Origin: Candidatus Brocadiaceae bacterium | GTDB taxonomy: Bacteria; Planctomycetota; Brocadiia; SM23-32 | Reading direction: 5' to 3' | Assembly (NCBI GenBank): GCA_003551785.1 | Contig: PUNP01000250.1 | Span: 1 to 14,825 of the forward strand | Length of the DNA stretch: 14,825 bases | Shown: positions 1 to 8,757 of the stretch, one piece after another | How positions within the stretch are numbered: the first letter of the stretch is position 1 | How the letters are laid out: every line of letters starts with the position of its first letter | Notes under the pieces: generated by a model | What the model was told of the DNA's origin: nothing | Seen by the model: only the letters and a program-made list of their open reading frames with translations | Database searches by the model: none | Position numbers and translations under genes: made by a program

Positions 1-323
1 ATGACTGACTATCAGAAAAACACAACGCCAACAACAGGGAGACTCCACGGGGCTTGTCCCCGTGGTTATCATGATTAGCCTAAAAACACAACTAACCCGA
101 ACATTTCATAAACCAACGACAACATTTAATATAACGGATAAAAATCAATGTTTTAAGCGTCATTTCCGAAGCTTTTAAATTTTACAGTGTGTACTATAGG
201 GTTCTCAAACGGCGGTTTACCCTTTCGGGCGCGTCTTCAGCGGCGCATCTGCGGCAAAAAATTGCTGATTGCTGGTATGTCGTCCTGATTCTTTGGCCGT
301 TCAGCAGTTATACAACCCCAATT
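1..323. other. Non-coding left-edge region without a convincing gene
   Basis: No reading frame here has the composition or start signal of a real gene. A frame on the plus strand from 189 runs into the antisense of the GH2 gene at its 3' end and matches no family I recognise. Most of the stretch from 66 to 200 is AT-rich. It contains a perfect GC-rich hairpin (45-65), and between about 215 and 260 a GC-rich patch with a short CCC-GAAA-GGG hairpin on the minus strand. Downstream of the GH2 stop, on the minus strand, a weak stem TGCTGA/TCAGCA (301-306 with 263-268) with a long loop is followed by a run of T. It could act as a poor terminator, but the loop of over 30 bases makes this doubtful. 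The patch could also be a decayed gene or an RNA. Confidence 0.5.
45..65. repeat. Perfect 8-bp GC-rich inverted repeat (REP-like hairpin)
   Basis: CCACGGGG, a five-base loop CTTGT, then CCCCGTGG: eight perfect base pairs, seven of them among G/C-rich steps, in AT-rich surroundings. No T-run follows on either strand, so it does not look like a standard intrinsic terminator. The form resembles dispersed REP-type palindromes that TnpA-REP transposases mobilise in other bacteria, but no second copy or transposase is present in this window. The repeat class is inference. Confidence 0.4.
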
Positions 324-3140
324 TCAGTCTCTAATAAGATATGTCAAAAGATTCAGCACCAGCTGCCGGGCGCCGGGGTCCGGACGCCGACCATCGGGCA
401 AGCAAAAATCCGTAGCCAGACGTCCATCGGTCAATAACTGTGTGAGCAATAAGCGCCCGGGAGCATCATGGAATTCGACCTCATAAGCAGCGCTGCGGCG
501 AAGCGACTTGCCGCAGACGATCAAAGGTTTTATCCTGCGGGCTCCCCCACTGGCGTTAAGCCATTGTTGGTGAAGGTTAACTTTATTAACAGGAGCTTGA
601 CGATTAATGCTGTTTTCCAAAGCCGGAGCATCGGCGACCAAAAAATCAATTTTTTCGTTCAACTTATTCGCTTCGGCATCGTCCTCTGTCCCGGCGAAAT
701 GGTAATATCCGGATTTTTCATAGGCAAAATACGGTCCATATCGGATAAGTTCCGGATTGGCGCCCCTGGCACTCCATTTTGCCAAAAAAGCATCCGCCGA
801 AAGCCCCGTTAACTCCATATCCACGGCCGGAACGATAATGCCCCCTTTCATGCCCGCCCAGATGGCCGTATTCTCCTTACACAACCCTTCCCACAAGCAT
901 TCCATGCCGTGTGCGGGGTGGACAACGCTTTCTGGCTCGGGCAAGCGATGATAGACCGCACGGAGTCCCAGCGGCATCGGATGATCGGCTACCGTCTCAT
1001 CCACCACCCGGAGTTGCTCGGTAAAAGGCAGCCCGGCGTAATTAATTCCAAACTCTTCGGGGCCGGCGTTGAGCAATACAACATGCCGCCCCTCCCTGAG
1101 GTTTTGTTCGATCTTTTTTTTGAATTCCACATCATACAGCAAACGGGCATAGCTCGCGCGCCCGCCAACAAAAACATTCGGCGGGGTATCATCAATTCCC
1201 AGGTTACCGACAAAAGACGCGATTTCCGGTTCTCCTTCCATTGCGGCTGCACGCAGTTTTTCAGAACTGACGGACGGCTGTAGTGTCCACACGCGCCAGC
1301 ATGAACGCGGAGGCATTTCGACATCGCGTTCGGGATAATCCAGAACCGCTTCGGCGTTCCATTCGCCCCGTGCCTCCGGCATAAGCACATTCCGTTGTAT
1401 GACGCGGTGACAGCCGGCCTCCAGACAAACTTTTTCATTCCTGGAGACCTTCCCCTCAATACCGTAGGAAAGGGTGGCCTCGACCGGCCGCGGCGTGTCA
1501 TTAAAAAGGTGAATATCCACCATCACCTGCTGTTCGGGTTCAAAATTTCTGTCCCACAGCGCAAGACTGGCGCTAACAGGAGCGTAAGCGGACCGAAGCG
1601 CATTCCAAACCGGTTTTGGGCGTCCTTCCTTAAGAGCCCCCATGTAGTGGTGATTGCCGTCTTCGGGAGCTCCAAGGATGCAAAACGGTGAGAAACCGGC
1701 AGCTTCTATCCGGCGCCAGTATTCAGCCATACGCCCGGACGCATCGGCCTGGAGCTGCAAGCGCTCCCCGGCGGTATGCTCGTGCCCCAGGAAACGGGCA
1801 AAAGACTCCGGCAATTTAGGATAGCCGCCCGGCACACCCTCTCCGTCGAGATAGTTGCCGCCGAACTCATCGACCATGATCGGCCGTTCAAAAGCATCGG
1901 CGCTGTCATAGTACAGACCAACATTCTCGAAAAGGCTCCACCAATAGCGATGGGGATGCTCGACGTCCCTATGGCTTAGCACGACAGACGGATACCGGCC
2001 GGTGACGGTGTCAATCGCTGCCCAGGCCTCTTCAAGGGCCTCCGGATTTGTTTCATTCCACGGGTGAATAAGACAGACAGACGGATGGCGAAAGCACAAC
2101 TCAAACCAATCGTCCCATTGCTTTTCCATGCTGGTCCTGGAAGCTTCGCATCCGTGAAAAAATAGCCATTCGGCCTGCACCATCAGCCCCAGCCGGTCGC
2201 AGGCGTCAAGCAACCGATCGGGCGGCATACCGAGATGAAAACGTAAGGTATTGGCTCCAAGGCGCTTGAGACGCAACAGGACATTTTCTGTGAGCCATTC
2301 AGTATTCCACGCCAGCTCGGGCGCTTCGGGGTCCCTTAACCATCGATGCCATACGATGCTCCCGGCGCGCAAGGTCACGACACGGCCGTTCAGGGCAAAA
2401 CGCTTGCCCCGAACTTCGAATTGCCGTCGGGCGACCGTGACGCGATCAGTATCGCTGCATTCCCCTTCGGAATGCAATTCGGCTATAAGCAGGTAACAGA
2501 CAGGGTTATCCGGTGACCACAACTCCAGCCTATCACTATTGGGCAGCTCGACGTCGATTTTTTCACCTGCCCTGTATTGAACTTTATGCTTCAAGATTTC
2601 ATTTCCCTGGGCATTCTGCAGAGTGAAATGCATCTCAGCATCACCTCGTGCGCCCCCGGTTTCGCAGTGAATCCAAACTGCACCGTCTTTGGAAGTATAG
2701 CAATAGAGTCTTTCGATACGGGCAGAGCCGCGGTAAAATATTTCAACATCGTCCCAGAGGCAGGAGGAAAGATTGGAACGGAACGCATCGGCACGCGGAA
2801 TATGGGATGCATCGGAGACATCCAACTGATCAAGTGTCTGCAGTGCAATCTCCAGATCAAACTCCGGCCCCGCCTCACTGAGATCAAGATAATGACGGGT
2901 AGGCGCCATCCCCCCCTGCTTTGCCGACTGGCGGACGCCGTCCACATGTACCTCCGGAGCAAACCGCGCTCCCTTCAGCACTAAAGTCGCTTCCTGAGCT
3001 TCAGCCGGTCGCCTTACCGTGCGTTTCAGCCACAGCGGGCCCGGGCTGCTGCTTTTCGGATCGTCAACCAAGCCGGGCACTGTTACTGTACGATCGTAAC
3101 ACCTTTCATGTCCACACTCCCACTGACCATTCAACTTCAT
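324..3140 (-). CDS. Glycoside hydrolase family 2 protein (beta-galactosidase/glucuronidase-like), cytoplasmic
   Basis: A 938-residue retaining glycosidase of the GH2 type. An N-terminal beta-sandwich (about 1-150) and an immunoglobulin-like domain (about 150-245) precede a TIM barrel (about 248-520), which opens with FALNGR. The acid/base is E363 in HPWNETN and the likely nucleophile is E425 in MVDEFGGNY; both motifs are intact. A further sandwich follows (about 530-620). The C-terminal part (about 640-938) looks like the amidotransferase-like accessory domain of some large GH2 enzymes and ends in a DPGARQLVLNLLTYLI motif. There is no signal peptide and no membrane segment, so it should act in the cytoplasm. 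The start has an AGGGG site nearby. It lies 46 bases downstream of the sulfatase, which suggests a shared sulfated-glycan substrate. Sampled blocks reach about 62% GC, above the ribosomal genes. The exact sugar cannot be read from the sequence. Confidence 0.85.
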   Translation of the reverse strand: MKLNGQWECGHERCYDRTVTVPGLVDDPKSSSPGPLWLKRTVRRPAEAQEATLVLKGARFAPEVHVDGVRQSAKQGGMAPTRHYLDLSEAGPEFDLEIALQTLDQLDVSDASHIPRADAFRSNLSSCLWDDVEIFYRGSARIERLYCYTSKDGAVWIHCETGGARGDAEMHFTLQNAQGNEILKHKVQYRAGEKIDVELPNSDRLELWSPDNPVCYLLIAELHSEGECSDTDRVTVARRQFEVRGKRFALNGRVVTLRAGSIVWHRWLRDPEAPELAWNTEWLTENVLLRLKRLGANTLRFHLGMPPDRLLDACDRLGLMVQAEWLFFHGCEASRTSMEKQWDDWFELCFRHPSVCLIHPWNETNPEALEEAWAAIDTVTGRYPSVVLSHRDVEHPHRYWWSLFENVGLYYDSADAFERPIMVDEFGGNYLDGEGVPGGYPKLPESFARFLGHEHTAGERLQLQADASGRMAEYWRRIEAAGFSPFCILGAPEDGNHHYMGALKEGRPKPVWNALRSAYAPVSASLALWDRNFEPEQQVMVDIHLFNDTPRPVEATLSYGIEGKVSRNEKVCLEAGCHRVIQRNVLMPEARGEWNAEAVLDYPERDVEMPPRSCWRVWTLQPSVSSEKLRAAAMEGEPEIASFVGNLGIDDTPPNVFVGGRASYARLLYDVEFKKKIEQNLREGRHVVLLNAGPEEFGINYAGLPFTEQLRVVDETVADHPMPLGLRAVYHRLPEPESVVHPAHGMECLWEGLCKENTAIWAGMKGGIIVPAVDMELTGLSADAFLAKWSARGANPELIRYGPYFAYEKSGYYHFAGTEDDAEANKLNEKIDFLVADAPALENSINRQAPVNKVNLHQQWLNASGGARRIKPLIVCGKSLRRSAAYEVEFHDAPGRLLLTQLLTDGRLATDFCLPDGRRPDPGARQLVLNLLTYLIRD

Positions 3141-3186
3141 GCTTGAAAACCCCTATTAAAATAAAAAACATTTTAACACCTTATAC

Positions 3187-4731
3187 TCAATTACTCTCAT
3201 TAGTAAAAGGTGGGTATTCGAACCGGCAAGGCACTTCAACCACTCTTGGGTCGTTATTCTCCCGTAGTACTGACATGAGCTTGTCGTGAAGCGCCACCTG
3301 AGCTGCGGAATGTTCGCCGCTTCCAGCCAAATTCCTGACATTATCGGGGTCGTTACCAAGCTCATAAAGCTCGAATCGAGAACGCTTCCCGAACCCCAGA
3401 TCATACATGGGCCGAATATCGTTTTCGGCCCTGTGATGGACCATCCAGGCTTTAGTTGGACTGGCGTCCAGATCGGCATAAGCCACACGCGTTTCTTCTC
3501 GCAGTACTTCGAAAGAGGGAGGATCAGCATTCGGATCATCTAATCCCCTGGGATCCCCCATAGGCCACCGTTCCGGTTCAAAATTTATAATATAAAGATA
3601 ATCTTTGGTTCGGATTGCTCTTTTGGGATAGGGTAAGTTACCCTCTCGAGCAGTTGAGACGTGTCGTTCGCGTCCGGTGACAACAAAATCTCTTTTCTGA
3701 TCGATAAGCCCCTGCTTTACACTTTCTAAAAGCGGCATCAGGCTGTTGCCGCTCATGCAATCGGGCGGCGTTTCGCCGGCGGCTTCCAGAAAAGTGGGGG
3801 CCAAGTCCATAATATTGACAAAATCCTCGATAACTCTGCCTTCGGGGATACGTCCCGGCAATCTTGCCGCCAAAGCGACTTCGCATCCGATATCATACAG
3901 ATTGCATTTCCCACGCGGCATTCCCGGGATACCGTGATCACCGCTGACGACTACAAGAGTATTGTCAAGTTCGCCCATTTCTTCCAAACGGTCAAGAAGG
4001 ATACCAAGACCGCTGTCGAACGCCATCGCCTCGCCGAGGTAATCGCAGAAATCTTCCCTGACTACATGCACGTCGGGGAGAAAATCAGGCAGCCGGCCCT
4101 TGAGTTCGTCGGGGTCGAGCCCCCACAGATTCTTACCGGATCCTGCCTGCCATTTACGATGGGTGTTGGTCGGCCCCCACCAATAGCAGAAAGGCACTCC
4201 ATCCGGTCTGTCATTCAGAAAGGCTTCAAAACTGTCACTGACTTCATCATACACTTTTTGTTTAGCTCCTTCCACACCCATATCTGGGACTAAAGAAGTA
4301 GCGGTTTGAGAAAAGCAGGCCATCCAGTTGCGTGTTTGATATTGTGTTCTTTCTGCCCCATAGGGTGCATTTGCCGTTCTGCCGGGCGACCAGACCTTAT
4401 AGGTATGGCCGATATGGTAGCCGGCTTCTTCAAGCAAGAGCGGATAAGTGGGGATGGACTCGTCCCATACAGCGCCATTAAGAATAGCGCCGAGTCCACA
4501 TTCCCAGAAATATCGCCCGGACAGCAGCGAGCTTCTGCACGGCGTGCATGACGGCGCCGTGACATAAGTATTGCTGAACATCACCCCTTCCGAGGCAACC
4601 CGGTCAAAATTAGGTGTAGTCAGTAATTCGTTCAGACTGCCGGCGCCATCGATATCCGCATAAGCACTGGCATAGCGCCCCCAGTCATCGGCGAAAGCAA
4701 ACAAAATATTGGGTCTATTATCTTGACTCAT
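3187..4731 (-). CDS. Family S1 sulfatase (arylsulfatase/sulfamidase-like), cytoplasmic
   Basis: A 514-residue sulfatase of the alkaline-phosphatase fold that removes sulfate esters or N-sulfate from sugars. The calcium-site aspartates are D15-D16 in FADDWG. The formylglycine signature CTPCR has C62 as the residue converted to formylglycine. K112, H191 (TNTHRKW), D265-H266 (SGDHG) and K275 fill the usual active-site positions. The C-terminal subdomain contains the typical ELYELGNDPDNVRNLA stretch. No export signal is present: the protein starts MSQDNRPNILFAF. It therefore needs a cytoplasmic maturase (FGE or anSME type), not seen here. An AAGAGG site 7 bases before the ATG fixes the start. The gap from the upstream HAD-YvcK gene is 16 bases. 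Parts of the active-site segment recall heparan N-sulfatase-like (S1_8) enzymes, but the subfamily is uncertain. Confidence 0.93.
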   Translation of the reverse strand: MSQDNRPNILFAFADDWGRYASAYADIDGAGSLNELLTTPNFDRVASEGVMFSNTYVTAPSCTPCRSSLLSGRYFWECGLGAILNGAVWDESIPTYPLLLEEAGYHIGHTYKVWSPGRTANAPYGAERTQYQTRNWMACFSQTATSLVPDMGVEGAKQKVYDEVSDSFEAFLNDRPDGVPFCYWWGPTNTHRKWQAGSGKNLWGLDPDELKGRLPDFLPDVHVVREDFCDYLGEAMAFDSGLGILLDRLEEMGELDNTLVVVSGDHGIPGMPRGKCNLYDIGCEVALAARLPGRIPEGRVIEDFVNIMDLAPTFLEAAGETPPDCMSGNSLMPLLESVKQGLIDQKRDFVVTGRERHVSTAREGNLPYPKRAIRTKDYLYIINFEPERWPMGDPRGLDDPNADPPSFEVLREETRVAYADLDASPTKAWMVHHRAENDIRPMYDLGFGKRSRFELYELGNDPDNVRNLAGSGEHSAAQVALHDKLMSVLRENNDPRVVEVPCRFEYPPFTNESN

Positions 4732-4747
4732 GTTAATTCCTCTTAGC

Positions 4748-6457
4748 TCAATCCTTGGTTGACAACCCTACAAAATACCGGCAGACAGCATCACCCAATT
4801 TATGTGGGTCGTGGCGAAGCAGGTCCTGTTTTTCCCAAAGCACGCGGGGTTCATTAAAGTTTTCACAGAGGTCGGTTGCAATAACCTGAACATCCATTTG
4901 ATTAAGCATAGCATCGGGAGTTATCAAGGCAGCGCCTTCGGATTCATACTTACGTAGAATTTCAGGGTCAGGACGGGAAGAATTAACTAAAACAGCATCG
5001 ACGCCGTCGAAACCGAGGTGCTGGTGTAAAGCAATCAAATGGTCGGAACAGGAATAGCCATCAGTTTCTCCGGGCTGAGTAACGATATTCGCCACATAGC
5101 ATATTTTAGCGGAGGTTTCCTTAAGAGCTTGACGGATGTCGGGCACTAAGATATTGGGGATTATGCTGGTATATAAGCTTCCCGGGCCAAGTACGACAAG
5201 ATCGGCCTTGAGAATTTCACTAACAGCATTTTCCGGCGCTTCGGAATCTTGCGGGGCTAAAAACACATTTTTGATGGGAGGCTTATTGGGGGCTGAAACA
5301 CTGACCTCATCATGGAGCAAAGCGCCATCCTTAAGCTCAGCACAGATATTGGCCGAACTTAAAGTTGATGGGATAACAGAACCTTTAATACTCAGCAGAT
5401 TGCTTATTGTGCTCACGCCCTTTTCAAAGCCGCCTTCAAGCTCCGCCATAGCGGTAATGATGAGGTTCCCCAGACTCATACCTTCCAGTGAGCCATTTTG
5501 GAAACGATATTGAAAAAGACTGTTGAGGCGTCGCTCAGTCTCTCCCGGTTCACTCAAAGCGACAAGGCAATTTCGAATATCGCCGGGGGCAATAATGCCT
5601 AACTCCTTCCGCAATTTACCCGTTGAGCGTCCACTATCGGTAACAGCTACAATCGCAGCTGGGGAATCGCAGTAAGTCTTACAGCCTTTGAGGATAACCG
5701 GCAGCCCGGTACCGCCTCCTAAAGCGACTATTCGAAAGATATCCGGTGTTTTGCCGATAGAAGCTAATTTCAAAATGGCCGGTATCTGGAAAAGATTGGA
5801 TATCTTATAATCAGGATACTCAAATTCATCTCTTGGGCTTGCAAAGCTGAAACGCCCATGCATGAACTGAATAGTAACCATACCGAGTTCATTCCCATGA
5901 CGAACTTCTTCACCTGGTCGATCCCCCACCATTACCACTTCTCCCGGCTGTAAATCATGCTTTTGAAGATAGTAACGCAGGCATTCGCTCATTATTGAAC
6001 CTCGATCGTAATCATTGATAATACAATCATCAAAAACGCCATCGAGTCCCAACTTTTGAATTTTTGCTTTCTGCCGTGCGTGATGCCCGACAGTCAACAG
6101 GAAACACTGTAATCCTAAACTTTTAAGTTGATTTATGGTAGGTAATGTATCGGGGAAAAGTGAAATAGGTGCATCGACACTTTCAGCATTATAAGCTCTG
6201 TATGCTTCAGCCAGGATTTTATCATCAAGATCGTAACGTCGGCCAATTTCATCGAATACTAAAAAATGGGGACCGTGTCGAGTGGCCAGATCGGCTTGCA
6301 GGGAGACCGCCTCATCAACCGACATGGGGAGACCGGCTTTAATGAGAACTTCTGCGGACCTGCGCCTTGAAGCAGCAATCAGAGTTCCGCTGCAATCATA
6401 CAACGTATCATCCAGATCGAAAATTACGGCTTTGAAAATAGTTGAAATTGCAGGCAT
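4748..6457 (-). CDS. HAD-family hydrolase fused to YvcK/CofD-like protein
   Basis: A 569-residue fusion. Residues 8 to about 230 form a HAD phosphatase: motif I DLDDT (D14, D16), motif II T122, a basic residue in the QKAK segment near 129-132, and motif IV VGDRPGEE (G178, D179). Its fold resembles the nucleotidase/phosphoglycolate-phosphatase type, so a small phosphorylated metabolite is the likely substrate. Residues about 240-569 form a complete YvcK domain: VALGGGTGLP (246-253), AVTDSGRSTG (271-280), PGDIRN (291-296), LGPGSLYTS (423-431) and NIVTQPGETDGYS (457-469). YvcK proteins belong to the CofD fold. In Bacillus and mycobacteria they bind UDP-sugars and support growth on gluconeogenic carbon and cell-wall synthesis. 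No strong Shine-Dalgarno site precedes the start. The gene begins 29 bases after fusA, so coupling to its translation or transcription is likely. The joined domain order is unusual. Confidence 0.9.
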   Translation of the reverse strand: MPAISTIFKAVIFDLDDTLYDCSGTLIAASRRRSAEVLIKAGLPMSVDEAVSLQADLATRHGPHFLVFDEIGRRYDLDDKILAEAYRAYNAESVDAPISLFPDTLPTINQLKSLGLQCFLLTVGHHARQKAKIQKLGLDGVFDDCIINDYDRGSIMSECLRYYLQKHDLQPGEVVMVGDRPGEEVRHGNELGMVTIQFMHGRFSFASPRDEFEYPDYKISNLFQIPAILKLASIGKTPDIFRIVALGGGTGLPVILKGCKTYCDSPAAIVAVTDSGRSTGKLRKELGIIAPGDIRNCLVALSEPGETERRLNSLFQYRFQNGSLEGMSLGNLIITAMAELEGGFEKGVSTISNLLSIKGSVIPSTLSSANICAELKDGALLHDEVSVSAPNKPPIKNVFLAPQDSEAPENAVSEILKADLVVLGPGSLYTSIIPNILVPDIRQALKETSAKICYVANIVTQPGETDGYSCSDHLIALHQHLGFDGVDAVLVNSSRPDPEILRKYESEGAALITPDAMLNQMDVQVIATDLCENFNEPRVLWEKQDLLRHDPHKLGDAVCRYFVGLSTKD

Positions 6458-6486
6458 GACAGTATTTTCGAACAGGACATATTTGT

Positions 6487-8583
6487 TTAATAATAAGCAG
6501 ACTCCATCAATTCTACAGGTGCGGGTTTATAATCAAAAGGTTCCATACTATATACACCGCGCCCCTGAGTTAAAGAGCGCAGGTTTCCGGCAAACCCAAA
6601 AAGTTTGGATAATGGCGCCTGAGCTTTTATGATCCTCATATGTTCACGCGAAACGACATCTTTAACTTCCCCGCGACAGGTACTAATGTAAGATATAACA
6701 TCCCCCATATTCGGCTCCGGCACAACAACTTCGATTCGCATATAAGGCTCCAAAAGCTCGACATCTTCATCAATTAAAGCTTCACGCATAGCCTTGCCTG
6801 CAGCGGCTTCAAAAGCCACTTCAGTAGAATCAACGGGATGTGTTTCAGCATCGATAAGAACCGCATCGATATAAATGAGAGGATAGCCGAAAATTGGCCC
6901 GGAGACGACCCCGCGAAAAGCGCGTTCGACTGATTTGGCAAAATGGGGCGACAAAGAATCAGAATCGACTTCATTAACAAAATTGACTCCTTGAGAGTCT
7001 TTATCCGGTCTGAAACTCATTTTGACTTTTGCGTACTGCCCACGGCCATCCATCTCCATGTTGAAAACAGCTTCCACAGTTTTCTCACTTTTGATAGTTT
7101 CCCTATAAGAGACTCTTGGTTCTCCTACATTGGCATGGACATTAAATTCTCTGAGCAGGCGATCTTTTATGATATCAAGGTGAAGTTCCCCCATACCGCT
7201 GATGAGCAGCTGGCCCGTTTGCTTATCCGTTCCGGCGTTAAAAGTGGGATCTTCACGCCCAAGTTTTTCCAGGGCCTCATCGAGTTTGCCCTTTTCGGTC
7301 TGGGTTTTAGGTTCAATTGCCATAGAGACAACGGTATTGGGGAACTCCATCCTCTCGAAAACGACGGGATGTTTTTTATCCGAGAGCGTATCGCCTGTAA
7401 CCGAAACTTTCATACCTATAGCAGCGACTATTTCACCGGCACCAGCCTCATTGAGTTGTTCACGCTGATCGGCATGCATGCGGTAAATTTGCTGCACATG
7501 CTCCATTTTATCCTGGTTAGCGTTATAAACACGAGATTTAGCACGCATTTTCCCGCTATACACCCTGACATAATAGAGATCACCGTGTTTCTCACTCTGG
7601 ACTTTAAATAAAATTGCGCTGAAAGGGTCGTCTGACTCGGCATGACGTTCAACTTTATCACCGGTATGGGGATGCTCGCCTACGATGGAGTATGCTTCAA
7701 GCGGCGAGGGGAGGAAATCACAGACAGCATCAATGAGCGGCTGCACACCTCGGTTGCGCAACGCAGCACCGCACAATACCGGCTGGATAGCGTTTCTGAT
7801 GCATGCTTCGCGAATTGCGGATTTGATTTCCTCAACAGAAATCTCCTCATCAGCGAGATATTTATCTGCAAGCCATTCTACCTCTTCAGCAGTCTTTTCA
7901 ATCGCCAGACGACGAGTTTTCTCCACTTCTTCGATCCGGTCTTCGGGCACCGGCATGACCTCATACTTAGCTCCAAGGTCAGATTCCTCATAATGAAGGT
8001 AATTGCCATTAAGCACATCGATAACGCCGGCAAAATCATTGTTATCATATACGGGCAATTGCAATAAAACCGGGGTGGCAATAAGCTTGCCTTGAATATC
8101 AGCCATCACCCTATTGACGTCACTGCCGTCACGGTCGAGTTTATTGACAAAACAGATACGCGGTATATTATAGTTTTGGGCCTGATGCCAGACTGTTTCA
8201 CTCTGGGCTTCAACTCCCCCAACACCACAAAAGACAACAACTACGCCGTCAAGAACCCTCATGCAGCGTTCAACTTCAGCAGTAAAATCAACATGACCGG
8301 GAGTATCAATAATATTTATCTGGTGTCTGACATTTTTCTTACCAACGGCTCTATCCTCAGCATTCTGCCAGAAGCAGGAGGTGGCCGCCGACACGATAGT
8401 GATCCCCCGCTCCTGTTCCTGTGGTTTCCAATCCATAGCGGCCGTTCCATCATCAACACTTCCCATACGATGCGTACGGCCGGTGTAATAAAGTATACGC
8501 TCAGTGACGGTCGTTTTACCTGCATCGATATGAGCGGCAATTCCGATATTACGCAACTTTTTTAAATCTATAGATTTCGCCAT
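6487..8583 (-). CDS. fusA: Translation elongation factor G
   Basis: A 698-residue ribosomal translocase GTPase of normal length. The G1 loop is AHIDAGKTT (17-25), the switch I segment ERGITI (58-63), G3 DTPGH (93-97) and G4 NKLD (147-150). Domains II to V follow in order, including the domain IV stretch with HPVDSTEVAFEAAAGKA and the domain V motif LFGFAGNLRSLTQGR. The loop between switch I and G3 is slightly extended, with a charged stretch near 74-87. The start gives MAKSIDLKKLRNIG, as expected for EF-G, yet no Shine-Dalgarno site is visible; the leader just before it is AT-rich. It stands third in a classical rpsL-rpsG-fusA order. No tuf gene follows; instead the HAD-YvcK gene begins 29 bases on. 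Confidence 0.97.
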   Translation of the reverse strand: MAKSIDLKKLRNIGIAAHIDAGKTTVTERILYYTGRTHRMGSVDDGTAAMDWKPQEQERGITIVSAATSCFWQNAEDRAVGKKNVRHQINIIDTPGHVDFTAEVERCMRVLDGVVVVFCGVGGVEAQSETVWHQAQNYNIPRICFVNKLDRDGSDVNRVMADIQGKLIATPVLLQLPVYDNNDFAGVIDVLNGNYLHYEESDLGAKYEVMPVPEDRIEEVEKTRRLAIEKTAEEVEWLADKYLADEEISVEEIKSAIREACIRNAIQPVLCGAALRNRGVQPLIDAVCDFLPSPLEAYSIVGEHPHTGDKVERHAESDDPFSAILFKVQSEKHGDLYYVRVYSGKMRAKSRVYNANQDKMEHVQQIYRMHADQREQLNEAGAGEIVAAIGMKVSVTGDTLSDKKHPVVFERMEFPNTVVSMAIEPKTQTEKGKLDEALEKLGREDPTFNAGTDKQTGQLLISGMGELHLDIIKDRLLREFNVHANVGEPRVSYRETIKSEKTVEAVFNMEMDGRGQYAKVKMSFRPDKDSQGVNFVNEVDSDSLSPHFAKSVERAFRGVVSGPIFGYPLIYIDAVLIDAETHPVDSTEVAFEAAAGKAMREALIDEDVELLEPYMRIEVVVPEPNMGDVISYISTCRGEVKDVVSREHMRIIKAQAPLSKLFGFAGNLRSLTQGRGVYSMEPFDYKPAPVELMESAYY

Positions 8584-8627
8584 TTCAATAATTTAAATGT
8601 GGGGAAATATGCACCGTTCGGCACACG

Positions 8628-8656
8628 ACAATATAACAAAACCTTCCTCTGGACAA
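8628..8656 (-). promoter_or_regulatory. Candidate internal promoter upstream of fusA
   Basis: On the minus strand a TTGTCC box (8651-8656) is separated by exactly 17 bases from TATTGT (8628-8633), a fair sigma-70-type match. A transcript would start near 8621, about 40 bases before the fusA ATG. The unusually long rpsG-fusA gap of 174 bases leaves room for independent control of fusA and the genes behind it. The match is by eye only. Confidence 0.35.
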
Positions 8657-8670
8657 TCACGGACTGGAAA

Positions 8671-8705
8671 CGTGTGTTACGAGATCAATAATTACTGATC
8701 ACACG
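8671..8705 (-). promoter_or_regulatory. Imperfect stem-loop in the rpsG-fusA gap
   Basis: Two nested inverted repeats: CGTGT (8671-8675) with ACACG (8701-8705), and GATCA (8683-8687) with TGATC (8696-8700). The loop is eight bases and there is a 7-base bulge on one side. In the minus-strand transcript it lies about 50 bases after the rpsG stop. It could be an attenuator, a processing site or a binding site for ribosomal protein S7, which regulates the str operon in E. coli from a different gap. There is no T-run directly after it, so a simple terminator is less likely. Confidence 0.3.
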
Positions 8706-8757
8706 GGCAGGAATGTCTGCGCTGCGTCATTCGAAAAAATGAAGATAGGGATTGCAC

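Noticed and set aside
263..306. Intrinsic terminator behind the GH2 gene
   Set aside because: The stem is only six base pairs with a loop over 30 bases; the T-run alone is not enough to call it.
189..437. Small plus-strand open frame at the left edge
   Set aside because: Its last third is antisense to the GH2 gene, no ribosome binding site precedes it and it fits no family. Its first part briefly recalls a prepilin-like RFTL start, but the hydrophobic helix is missing.
989..1501. Minus-strand frame of 170 residues inside the GH2 gene
   Set aside because: It is in a different frame on the same strand within a gene with intact domains, and its Arg- and Pro-rich content is typical of a shadow frame.
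6943..7611. Long open frame (222 residues) opposite fusA
   Set aside because: It lies fully antisense to the well-conserved EF-G gene, has no ribosome binding site and resembles no protein; it is a by-product of codon use in fusA.
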